This document shows, piece by piece, positions 43,231-53,747 of a DNA stretch of 64,000 nt (the stretch's first letter is position 1; every line of letters begins with the position of its first letter). Position numbers and translations under genes: made by a program. Source of the stretch: Oscillospiraceae bacterium (lineage in GTDB: Bacteria > Bacillota > Clostridia > Oscillospirales > Acutalibacteraceae); NCBI GenBank assembly GCA_015066085.1, contig SVPA01000002.1, positions 83,614 through 147,613 of the forward strand, read 5' to 3'. The notes below the pieces were generated by a model. It was not told the origin of the DNA. It was given only the letters and a program-made list of their open reading frames with translations, and did not search any database.

Positions 43231-45336
43231 ATGTATAGAACTCATCGTTGCAATGACATAAGAAAGCAGCATATCGGTCAAACGGTTGAACTTGCGGGCT
43301 GGGTTGAGGTAATCCGAGACCACGGCGGAGTTTTGTTTGTCGATTTGCGCGACGAAACAGGCGTAACCCAGGTTGTCGTTCACGACGAAAATCTTCTTAA
43401 AGGAATAGCAAAGGAAACGGTAATTTCTACAAAAGGAACCGTTACCCTTCGTGACGAGGGAACCGAAAACCCGAAAATCGCAACCGGAGAAGTAGAACTT
43501 GTAGCAAACAGCGTAACCGTTCTCGGCGCTTGTACAAGAGACTTACCCTTTGAGGTAGGTGCCGTAAATACTAACGAAAATATCCGTCTTAAACACCGCT
43601 TTTTAGACCTACGCTCTAAAAAACTTCACGATAATATTATTCTTCGCAGTAAGGTTATCGGCCATATGCGTCGTCTAATGGAAGAACGCGGCTTTTTAGA
43701 TATTCAAACTCCTATTCTAACCGCCTCTTCTCCCGAAGGCGCTCGTGACTTCCTTGTACCTTCTCGTAAACATCCGGGTAAATTCTACGCTCTTCCCCAA
43801 GCACCTCAGCAGTTTAAGCAACTTTTAATGGTGTCCGGTTTCGACCGTTATTTCCAAATTGCCCCCTGTTTTAGAGATGAAGACGCTCGTGCCGACCGTT
43901 CACCCGGCGAATTCTATCAGCTCGACTTCGAAATGGCCTTTGCTACTCAGGATGAAGTTCTAGAAGTTTGTGAATCGGTTGTTGCCGACGTATTTAGAAC
44001 ATTTTCCGATAAACCTATTTCTTCTACTCCTTTCAGAAGAATTCCCTTTGCCGAAGCAATGGCTAAATACGGCTCCGATAAGCCCGACCTTAGAAACCCC
44101 CTTATTATTTGTGATTTAACCGACTTCTTTACCCGCGCTCCCTTTAAACCCTTTATGAACAAACCCGTTCGCGGTATTGTAGCGCCCTGTAAGGCAGAGC
44201 GTTGGTTCTTCGATAAATCGCTCGACTTCGCTCAAAAACAAGCGAAAATGGCAGGTCTTGCTCATATTACTCTACTCGATGCCGCTACCTATACCTTTAA
44301 AGATGACCCGATTTCAAAGGTACTTTCTGAAGAACAGAAAAAGGAAATCGTAGAACTTACCGGCGTTAAAGAGGGAGAAACAATCTTCTTCATTTGCGAC
44401 AACGTATCTAGCACTGCCGACAAAAATGCAGGCGTTATTCGTACCTGGCTTGGTAACGAACTCGGCCTTATTAATAAAGACTCTTTCGAATTCTGCTTCG
44501 TTGTAGATTTCCCTATGTACGAACTCGACGAAACTACCGACAGCATCATCTTTACCCACAACCCCTTCTCAATGCCCCAAGGCGGACTCGAAGCGCTCGA
44601 AACCAAAGACCCTTGCACAATTAACGCCTACCAGTACGACCTTGTTTGTAACGGTATAGAACTAGCGTCCGGTGCGGTTCGTAACCATAGCCCCGAAATT
44701 ATGAGAAAGGCCTTCTCTATTGCGGGTTACGAAGAAAGCGAAGTTGAAAAGCGTTTCTCTGCGCTATATAACGCTTTCCAATTCGGCGCGCCTCCTCATG
44801 CAGGTATGGCTCCCGGTGTTGACCGTATCGTAATGCTTTTAGCCGATACCGAAACCATTCGCGACGTTATTGCATTCCCGCTGGACGGCGCCGCCCAAGA
44901 CCAGTTACTTGGCGCTCCAAGCGAAGTTACCGAACTTCAACTATTCGAAGCCAACGTTGCTATTCGCGGTAAAGAAGGTGCCGATACCTTCGGTTCTGCG
45001 GGCGATGGCTCGGCTTTTGCTTCGGCCGTTTCTGCCTCTAAAGCGGGCGTTACTTCGGGTAAAGCAAAACTAGACGCGCTCGAACAGGTAAACCAACTTA
45101 AATTTGATACCGACGAAAAGAAGGCTATGGAAAAAATCTTTAAAAACATGGCCCTCAAAGAAGAAGAACTCGGTAAGGTAGATACCGAAAATACCGAATC
45201 TATGGTTCACGTTCGTCCTATGACCAACGTTCTTAGAACCGACGAAAGAAAACAACCCTTCTCCCGTGCCGACCTACTTTCGGGCGCTCCTCAGGCTACC
45301 GAAGATAGTTGGCAGGTTCCCAGACTCGTAAAGTAA
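43231..45336 (+). CDS. aspS-gatC: Non-discriminating aspartyl-tRNA synthetase fused to GatC
   Basis: 701 residues. Residues 1-575 are a complete bacterial AspRS: OB-fold anticodon domain, motif 2 (FRDEDARADR), GAD insertion (about 300-425) and motif 3 (GMAPGVDRIVMLL). His31 (RDHGG) and Gly77 (DEGT) are the residues linked to relaxed recognition of tRNA-Asn. A low-complexity Gly/Ser/Ala linker (about 578-612) leads to residues about 613-701, which read as GatC: a helical pair, then DTENTESMVHVRPMTNVLRTD, SRADLLSGAP and a VP..V end. There is no stop codon or frameshift at the joint, and no separate gatC before gatA. The product should make Asp-tRNA(Asn) and tether the amidotransferase. Confidence 0.93.
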   Translation: MYRTHRCNDIRKQHIGQTVELAGWVEVIRDHGGVLFVDLRDETGVTQVVVHDENLLKGIAKETVISTKGTVTLRDEGTENPKIATGEVELVANSVTVLGACTRDLPFEVGAVNTNENIRLKHRFLDLRSKKLHDNIILRSKVIGHMRRLMEERGFLDIQTPILTASSPEGARDFLVPSRKHPGKFYALPQAPQQFKQLLMVSGFDRYFQIAPCFRDEDARADRSPGEFYQLDFEMAFATQDEVLEVCESVVADVFRTFSDKPISSTPFRRIPFAEAMAKYGSDKPDLRNPLIICDLTDFFTRAPFKPFMNKPVRGIVAPCKAERWFFDKSLDFAQKQAKMAGLAHITLLDAATYTFKDDPISKVLSEEQKKEIVELTGVKEGETIFFICDNVSSTADKNAGVIRTWLGNELGLINKDSFEFCFVVDFPMYELDETTDSIIFTHNPFSMPQGGLEALETKDPCTINAYQYDLVCNGIELASGAVRNHSPEIMRKAFSIAGYEESEVEKRFSALYNAFQFGAPPHAGMAPGVDRIVMLLADTETIRDVIAFPLDGAAQDQLLGAPSEVTELQLFEANVAIRGKEGADTFGSAGDGSAFASAVSASKAGVTSGKAKLDALEQVNQLKFDTDEKKAMEKIFKNMALKEEELGKVDTENTESMVHVRPMTNVLRTDERKQPFSRADLLSGAPQATEDSWQVPRLVK

Positions 45337-45351
45337 AGGTAGGTGTGTAAA

Positions 45352-46551
45352 TTGGCTAAATATATTACAGAAATCAGTAAAAACGGCAATATCGCGGTAG
45401 ACGATACTATTTTAGTAAAAGGCTATCCTGCAACTGCCGGTTCTAAAATGCTTAAAAACTTTGTTCCCTTATTTACTGCAACCGCAGTAGAAAAACTTAC
45501 CGCCGCCGGTTACACCCTTTCGGGTAAAACCGCTGTTGGCGAGTTTGGATTAGACCTTTACGGCGAAACTTCTGAAAACGAAACTTGTGCCGCTGCAACC
45601 CTCGTTGCAAACGGCGAAGTAAAAGCCGCTTTAAATGTTGATTTAAACGGTGCGCCCCGTCGAGCCGCCGCAATAAAGGGAGTTACCTTTGTAAAGCCCA
45701 CCTACGGCACTGTTTCCCGTTATGGTGTTATTGCTTGCGCTTGTTCGGGCGAACAAATTGGCGTTACCGCAAAAAATGCCGATACCGCTGCCGAAGTTTT
45801 AGGCGTAGTATCAGGTTTCGACCCTAAAGACGGAACCTCACTTAAAACCGAAGTTTATGAATATAACACTAATCTTTCGGTAAAGGGTAAAAAGGTTGCT
45901 ATTATTAAGGAACTTTTAAACCTTGCTACTAATGAGGCTAAGGTAAAACTACTTGATACTGCCGAAGAACTTAAAAAACAGGGCGTAGAAGTAGAAGAAA
46001 TTTCTCTTCCCCTTGTAAAAGAAATCCAAACCGCTTGGAATATTTTAATGTCGGCCGAAACTACCAATAACCTTTCTCGTTTCGATGGCGTTAAATATGG
46101 CCACAGAACCGAAAAATACAAAAATATCGACGAACTTTATGTTGGTAGCCGAACCGAAGGCTTTAACTTCTTAACCAAAGCTACCATTATCTACGGTTCC
46201 GACGTACTCTCTAAAGGTAAATATGAAGTTTGCTACGATAAGGCGCTTAAAATCCGTAAACTTGCGGTAGATAGTTTAACCGAACTTTTCGAAAAGAATG
46301 GCTTTACCGCACTTTTAGTTCCCGCCTTTAGTCAAACAAAAGAACTCGAAGTTTCTACCGCAAAAACTCTCGACGGCGAAGAATTTGCCGAACAGTTTAG
46401 AACCGTTTTCGAAGAAAGCGCATATACCGCGCCCGCTTCTATTACAGGTATGCCTGCGGTAGTTTGCGGCGGAATTCAACTTGTTGGCAACTATTTTGCC
46501 GAAAGCGAACTTTTAAGTTTTGCAAAAGTTTTGGAAAAGGAGGAAGCATAA
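45352..46551 (+). CDS. gatA: GatA-like subunit lacking the amidase catalytic triad
   Basis: 399 residues, against about 485 for GatA. The homology is clear (SKMLKNFVPLFTATAVEKL; FVKPTYGTVSRYGVIACACSGEQIGVTAKN; NLSRFDGVKYGHRTE). About 60 N-terminal residues are missing, about 15 more are lost before the GGSSGGS region, and a further loop near the C-terminus. Aligned by eye to S. aureus GatA, catalytic Lys79 is Asp17, cis-Ser154 is Glu77 and nucleophile Ser178 is Ala101 (DTGGSIR becomes DLNGAPR). It should therefore not hydrolyse glutamine, but may still scaffold GatB. The frame is intact. The TTG at 45352 has AGGTG upstream, and gatB follows by one base. Confidence 0.88.
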   Translation: MAKYITEISKNGNIAVDDTILVKGYPATAGSKMLKNFVPLFTATAVEKLTAAGYTLSGKTAVGEFGLDLYGETSENETCAAATLVANGEVKAALNVDLNGAPRRAAAIKGVTFVKPTYGTVSRYGVIACACSGEQIGVTAKNADTAAEVLGVVSGFDPKDGTSLKTEVYEYNTNLSVKGKKVAIIKELLNLATNEAKVKLLDTAEELKKQGVEVEEISLPLVKEIQTAWNILMSAETTNNLSRFDGVKYGHRTEKYKNIDELYVGSRTEGFNFLTKATIIYGSDVLSKGKYEVCYDKALKIRKLAVDSLTELFEKNGFTALLVPAFSQTKELEVSTAKTLDGEEFAEQFRTVFEESAYTAPASITGMPAVVCGGIQLVGNYFAESELLSFAKVLEKEEA

Positions 46552-46552
46552 T

Positions 46553-47959
46553 ATGAAATACGAACTCGTTATCGGCTTGGAAACCCATGTAGAACTTGCT
46601 ACCGACTCAAAACTTTTCTGCTCTTGCGGTGGCCATGCCGCTGCCGATGAGCCTAACGACTGTGTTTGTCCTGCTTGCTCGGGTATGCCCGGAATGCTTC
46701 CCGTAACCAACAAACACGCTATCGAACTTGCCGTTAAAGCAGGTTTAATGCTTAACTGTAAAATAAATCAGTACACTACCTTCGATAAAAAGAGTTACTA
46801 TTACCCCGACCTACCCTGTGCTTACCAAATTACCCAATGGTTTAACCCCGTTTGCGTAGAAGGTAGCGTAGAAATAGGCGAAAGAAAAATAGGCATTAAG
46901 CAGATTCACGTTGAGGAAGATGCGGGTAAACTCGTTCACGACGACGCTACCAACACCTCTCTTGTAGACTATAACCGTACAAGTGTACCTCTAATCGAAA
47001 TCGTTTCAAAGCCCGATTTCAGAAGTTCCGACGAGGTTATAACCTACCTTAAAAAGCTTAAAGCCGCTCTTCAATTTGCCGGTATTTCGGAATGTGAAGA
47101 AGGTGCTATGCGTTGCGACGTTAACATCTCTGTTCGCCCCGAAGGTTCCGACCAACTAGGCGTTAGAAGCGAAATTAAAAATATGAGCTCCTTTGCCGAA
47201 ATAAAAGACGCTATCGAATTTGAAAAGGTTCGCCATGTCGACGCTATCGAACGCCGCACCGAAATGCTCGTTCAAGAAACCCGCCGTTGGGACGAAGTTA
47301 AGCGTAGAACCTTCCCTATGAGAAATAAAGAAACCGCGGCCGACTACCGCTATTTCCCCGACCCGAACCTTATGCCTATTATTATCGATGACGCTTGGCT
47401 TGCCGAAATTAAGGCAAGTATGCCTGCAACCGCCGAAGAAAAAGGCCAAAAATATGTAGATATGGGTATTGCCGTAAAAGAAGCCGCAGTCTTGGCAAGC
47501 GATGCTAAACTTTGCGCTATGTTCGATAAGGTCGTAGAAATGGGCAGAGAGCCTAAGAGCGTTGCTTCTTGGATTTTAACCGAATGTATGAGCCGTATGC
47601 GCTATTTAGGCCTTGAAACCTTATCTATCGCGCCCGAAAAACTTTCCCGTATTATCGAACTTGTCGATAGTAGCGAAATTACCCGTGCTGCGGGTAAAAA
47701 GGTTCTTGCCGCTGTATTTGAAAATGATGTAGATGTTGACAACTATTGCGAAGAGCAGGGACTTAACGCTAAGGTAGATACCGCCCAAATCGAAGCGGTT
47801 GTCGACCGCGTTATTGCCGAAAATCCTGCCGCCGTTGCCGACTATAAGGGCGGTAAGGTTAAAGCGCTAATGGCCCTCTTTGGTTCTTGTATGAAAGAAC
47901 TAAAGGGAATTGGCGACCCCGCCGTAATTAAATCATTACTCGAACAAAAACTTAACTAA
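46553..47959 (+). CDS. gatB: Asp/Glu-tRNA amidotransferase subunit B
   Basis: 468 residues, full length: YELVIGLETHVEL, the kinase-like core (FDKKSYYYPDLPCAYQITQ; HVEEDAGKLVHD; VPLIEIVSKPDFRS), CDVNISVRPEG and the C-terminal YqeY-like tail (ENPAAVADYKGGKVKALMALFGSCMK). Cys23, 25, 37, 39 and 42 (CSC and CVCPAC) form a probable zinc site, as in many GatB. GatB phosphorylates the misacylated Asp and amidates it with ammonia that normally reaches it from GatA. The ATG at 46553 is one base after gatA, with AGGAGG in the gatA end. Confidence 0.96.
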   Translation: MKYELVIGLETHVELATDSKLFCSCGGHAAADEPNDCVCPACSGMPGMLPVTNKHAIELAVKAGLMLNCKINQYTTFDKKSYYYPDLPCAYQITQWFNPVCVEGSVEIGERKIGIKQIHVEEDAGKLVHDDATNTSLVDYNRTSVPLIEIVSKPDFRSSDEVITYLKKLKAALQFAGISECEEGAMRCDVNISVRPEGSDQLGVRSEIKNMSSFAEIKDAIEFEKVRHVDAIERRTEMLVQETRRWDEVKRRTFPMRNKETAADYRYFPDPNLMPIIIDDAWLAEIKASMPATAEEKGQKYVDMGIAVKEAAVLASDAKLCAMFDKVVEMGREPKSVASWILTECMSRMRYLGLETLSIAPEKLSRIIELVDSSEITRAAGKKVLAAVFENDVDVDNYCEEQGLNAKVDTAQIEAVVDRVIAENPAAVADYKGGKVKALMALFGSCMKELKGIGDPAVIKSLLEQKLN

Positions 47960-47964
47960 AAACT

Positions 47965-47998
47965 AAAAAGAGGTCGAGCGTTTTCGGCCTCTTTTTAT
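47965..47998 (+). terminator. Terminator after gatB
   Basis: Arms 47965-47973 and 47988-47996 pair over 9 bp, extended inward by a T-G pair and CGA/TCG, with a T-run at the end. It ends only about 15 bases before the next ATG. Confidence 0.8.
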
Positions 47999-48012
47999 AA
48001 AAGGAAATTATT

Positions 48013-49164
48013 ATGACCTTAAAACTTTACGAAAACAATTCTTATATAAAAGAATTTACCGCAACCGTGCTTTCTTGTACCGAGCAAAACGGTAAGTTTT
48101 TAGTAATCCTCGATAAAACTGCATTTTTCCCCGAAGGTGGCGGCCAAGCCCCCGATAAAGGTGTGTTAAATGGTATCCCCGTTTTAGACGTTCAGGAAAA
48201 TGGCGAAGAGGTTGTTCATACTCTGGAAAAGCCTTTAAATGTTTTAGAAGAAGTAAGCGGTAAAATCGACTGGGCGCTTCGCTTTTCTCGTATGCAAAAT
48301 CACTGTGCCGAACATATTTTATCGGGCGTTATTCATAAACTTTTCGGATATAACAATGTCGGTTTTCACATGAACGATTCGCTTGTTACCTTTGATGTTA
48401 GCGGCACACTGACCCCCGAAAACATTGAGCAGATAGAACTCGAAGCCAACCGAGCCGTTTTCGAAAATGCCGAAATTACTGCCTTTTACCCTACTGCAGA
48501 AGAATTTGAAACGGTAGACTGCCGTAGTAAAATTGAACTTAAAGAGGGCGTTCGCCTTGTAAATGTAAAAGGGTTCGACACCTGTGCTTGTTGCGCTCCC
48601 CACCCGGCTAGAGCGGGGGAGATAGGCCTTATTAAAATAGTAAACTTTTACTCTTTTAAGGGCGGTACTCGTATCGAAATGGTTGCGGGTTCGCTCGCTC
48701 TTGCCGACTATTCTTATCTTCATAATGCCGCTAAAAGCATTATGAAACAACTTTCTGCAAAAAGAGAAGAAATAGCCGAGTCGGTTGAAAAACTCGGCGC
48801 CGACCTTGCTGCTGCCCGTTTTGAAAATAAGGGACTTTTAGAAAAACTCGCTACCGCTAACCTTAAAACCGAAAAGGTAGGGGAGTCGCTTGTCGGTTTT
48901 ACCCAAAATGCCGATTTTAATTGTCTTAGAAATATTGCAAATACCCTTTGCGAAACGGCTAAAACAGTAGCCCTTTTCTCTTTCGAAGAAGATAACAACT
49001 TTAATTATCTTCTTCTCTCTAAAAGCGAAAATTTAACCGAAATTACTAAAAGTCTAAACTCTGTTTTTTCGGGTAAAGGCGGCGGAAAACCTAACTGCAC
49101 CCAAGGAAAGCTTTTAGCAAAAGGCCAAAACGAGATTTTAAACTTTATTAAAAATAAAATATAA
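48013..49164 (+). CDS. alaX: AlaX-like alanyl-tRNA editing protein with DHHA1 domain
   Basis: 383 residues of the long AlaX type. It has a beta-rich N-terminal domain (TAFFPEGGGQAPDKG), the editing domain with HCAEH (HxxxH) and the second metal pair in CACCAPH (CxxxH), a coiled-coil stretch (about 245-285) and the C-terminal DHHA1 domain (GKGGGKPN). It probably hydrolyses Ser- or Gly-mischarged tRNA-Ala in trans. It lies just after the aspS-gatC/gatA/gatB genes and shares their codon style, but a terminator lies between. Confidence 0.9.
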   Translation: MTLKLYENNSYIKEFTATVLSCTEQNGKFLVILDKTAFFPEGGGQAPDKGVLNGIPVLDVQENGEEVVHTLEKPLNVLEEVSGKIDWALRFSRMQNHCAEHILSGVIHKLFGYNNVGFHMNDSLVTFDVSGTLTPENIEQIELEANRAVFENAEITAFYPTAEEFETVDCRSKIELKEGVRLVNVKGFDTCACCAPHPARAGEIGLIKIVNFYSFKGGTRIEMVAGSLALADYSYLHNAAKSIMKQLSAKREEIAESVEKLGADLAAARFENKGLLEKLATANLKTEKVGESLVGFTQNADFNCLRNIANTLCETAKTVALFSFEEDNNFNYLLLSKSENLTEITKSLNSVFSGKGGGKPNCTQGKLLAKGQNEILNFIKNKI

Positions 49165-49187
49165 CTTTTTAGAAGGGATGATACAAT

Positions 49188-49476
49188 TTGGCGGATTTTT
49201 TCAGCTGGGTTTTCGACCGACTAAATGTTTTTAGCGGTCAAGCAGTAGATGTCCTCTACGGTTATATTCTTATAATTCTTCTCGTTTTTGCAGGTGTTTA
49301 TTTTACCGTAAAGACAAAATTTGTTTCTTTTCGTCTAATTAAAGAACAGTTTAATGCTTGGTAAATATGCTTTTGCCGCTCTTAAAGACTATGAAAATCA
49401 AAGAAAACAAGGCCTGGTACCAACCTTTAAAGCCAAGAGTATTGGCATAACTTCAGACACTGATTATTGGAAATAA
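49188..49476 (+). pseudogene. Decayed AGCS alanine/glycine:sodium symporter gene
   Basis: The TTG at 49188, with a GAAGGGATG site, opens 58 codons matching the AGCS N-terminus (FSWVFDRLNVFSGQ, then a helix ending VYFTVKTKFVSFRLIKEQF) and stopping at 49362-49364. In the next frame, 49357-49476 encodes the AGCS C-terminus (LGKYAFAALKDYENQRKQG ... ITSDTDYWK, stop). The middle, roughly 360 residues of a normal protein, is absent and the two ends are joined out of frame near 49355. It is a clear remnant of a Na+-coupled amino-acid symporter. Confidence 0.85.
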
Positions 49477-49481
49477 AAACA

Positions 49482-49516
49482 AAAATCCGTCTTTTAACAA
49501 AAAAGACGGATTTTGT
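49482..49516 (+). terminator. Terminator after the AGCS remnant
   Basis: A 14-bp perfect stem (49482-49495 with 49501-49514) with loop AACAA and T-run. It was probably the original terminator of the symporter gene. Confidence 0.88.
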
Positions 49517-49561
49517 TCATACAAAGTTTAATATTTTGGTTGTTTTTCGCTAACAATATTC

Positions 49562-49590
49562 TTGATTATAATAGCAAAAAATGGTATAAT
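49562..49590 (+). promoter_or_regulatory. Extended -10 promoter for brnQ, within an inverted repeat
   Basis: TTGATT (49562-49567), 17 bases, TATAAT (49585-49590) preceded by TGG. The inverted arms CTTGATT (49561-49567) and AATCAAG (49592-49598) flank the core promoter and may be an operator. Confidence 0.75.
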
Positions 49591-49634
49591 AAATCAAGTG
49601 CTTGTGTTTTATTTAACAATCTTTGGAGGACTAA

Positions 49635-50939
49635 ATGCACAAAAGCAATAAAAAAGTTATTTTAGATAGCGTCATAATCGGCTCGGCTCTTTTTGCAATG
49701 TTTTTTGGTGCCGGTAATATGATTTTCCCGCCCTATCTCGGTTTTAAATCGGGAACCGAATGGTTTACGGGCTTTTTAGGGTACTATATTGCCGATATCG
49801 GACTTGCCGTAGTTGCAATTTTGTCGCAAATTAAAACCGAAGGTCATAAAAATCTTCTAAGTCCCCTTGGTTCTTCGTTTGGAAAGGTTATGATTTTTGT
49901 TATCATAATGTGTATCGGCCCTATTATCAGTATTCCCCGTACCGCCGCTACCACCTTTGAACTTTCGGTTCAGCCTCTTGCACCTAAACTTAATATGGCG
50001 GTTTTTTATATAATCTTTTTTGTTTTTATCGCCCTACTTAGTATAAAAAAATCGGCTGTTGTTGATATTGTGGGTAAGTTTCTGACCCCCGTGCTTTTTG
50101 TCGGTCTTCTTTTGCTTATTGTTATGGGAATAATTACCCCAATGGGAGAAATTGAACTCGCCGCCAGAACCGAAAGCGTAATAGGCGACGGAATAGAAGC
50201 GGGTTATCAGTCAATGGACGTACTTGCGGCAATAGTCTTTGGAATGCTGATTTTAAACAGCGCCTCGGCTAAAGGACATACCGACCCCTCTTCAAAAGCC
50301 AAGGTGGTTGCAGGAGCCGGAATAGTTGCGGGAATAGGCCTTTTGGTAATCTATTTAGGACTTACCTATCTCGGCGCTACCGCCTCTTCGAATTATGATA
50401 TGCATATTTACAGAACGCAACTGCTTTCTTCAATAATAGAAACCTTGCTTCCGGGAAGTTTCGGAAGTGTCTTCTTTGCGGTAGTTGCGGGGTTTGCCTG
50501 TGTGTCTACGGCGGTTGCCCTTACCTCTGCCGCCGCTGAATATCTTGAGGGCGTGACAAAAGGAAAGGTTAAATATAGCCTCTTTGTTCTGATAATCTGC
50601 GGTTTCGGCGCTATAATTTCTTTGGTAGGCGTAGAAAGTCTAATAACTTTTGCAAGTCCTGTACTAAGCGTTGTTTATCCGCCCGTGCTTGTTCTTGTTG
50701 TTCTTAGTTTCTTTGGTGAGAAACTCGGTAAAATTTCAAGAAGATGCGGTGCCTATACTGCCTTAGTATTCGGCTTTTTGGACGCACTTTCGTCCTTTTC
50801 GCTTTCTCTTCCGTTTGTTTCGGAACTCCCTTTTGCAAAACTCGGTCTTGCCTGGGTTGTTCCAAGCCTCATAGTTTTCCTTATAGGCGTTGCTATTGAA
50901 CGCATAAGCAATTATAAACTAAACAAAAGGAGTGTTTAG
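49635..50939 (+). CDS. brnQ: BrnQ branched-chain amino acid:cation symporter
   Basis: 434 residues with about twelve membrane helices and the family start (GSALFAMFFGAGNMIFPPYLG), IGPIISIPRTAATTFELSV and GFACVSTAVALTSAAAEYL. It imports Leu, Ile and Val with Na+ (or H+). A GGAGG-type site precedes the ATG. The first V-ATPase gene starts one base after its stop with no promoter between, so pump and symporter are probably on one transcript. Confidence 0.94.
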   Translation: MHKSNKKVILDSVIIGSALFAMFFGAGNMIFPPYLGFKSGTEWFTGFLGYYIADIGLAVVAILSQIKTEGHKNLLSPLGSSFGKVMIFVIIMCIGPIISIPRTAATTFELSVQPLAPKLNMAVFYIIFFVFIALLSIKKSAVVDIVGKFLTPVLFVGLLLLIVMGIITPMGEIELAARTESVIGDGIEAGYQSMDVLAAIVFGMLILNSASAKGHTDPSSKAKVVAGAGIVAGIGLLVIYLGLTYLGATASSNYDMHIYRTQLLSSIIETLLPGSFGSVFFAVVAGFACVSTAVALTSAAAEYLEGVTKGKVKYSLFVLIICGFGAIISLVGVESLITFASPVLSVVYPPVLVLVVLSFFGEKLGKISRRCGAYTALVFGFLDALSSFSLSLPFVSELPFAKLGLAWVVPSLIVFLIGVAIERISNYKLNKRSV

Positions 50940-50940
50940 T

Positions 50941-51252
50941 ATGGTAAAAAGTATGATAGATAAAATACGCGAAACCGAAGCGCAGTCGGCTAAAATTATT
51001 GCTGATGCTGAAGACTCGGTTAAAAAATCAATAAACAAAACTAAAGAAGAAACAAAAGAGCAGGCAGTAAATGCCGCTCGCCAGATTGATGCCGATGCCG
51101 CAAAAATAATTTCCGATGCAGAACTTGCCGCTGCCGAAATTAAAGAAAACGGTAATCGCAAAGGCTGGGCGGAAGGCGAAAAACTTTCTGCAAAGGCCGA
51201 TAAAATGCGTGAAAATGCGGCAAACGAAGCAATTCGTATAATATTTGGCTAA
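50941..51252 (+). CDS. ntpG: V-type ATPase peripheral stalk subunit G/H
   Basis: 103 residues, nearly all helical and Ala/Lys/Glu rich (KIIADAEDSVKKSINKTKEETKEQAVNAARQ), the pattern of the bacterial V-ATPase stalk subunit that pairs with NtpE. The ATG at 50941 has AAAGGAGTG upstream. The letter used for this subunit varies between species. Confidence 0.82.
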   Translation: MVKSMIDKIRETEAQSAKIIADAEDSVKKSINKTKEETKEQAVNAARQIDADAAKIISDAELAAAEIKENGNRKGWAEGEKLSAKADKMRENAANEAIRIIFG

Positions 51253-51285
51253 TTTGTTTTAATACATGTCAAAGGCGGTGATTGT

Positions 51286-53732
<2,447 letters not shown>

Positions 53733-53747
53733 TAGGCGGGACGCAAT

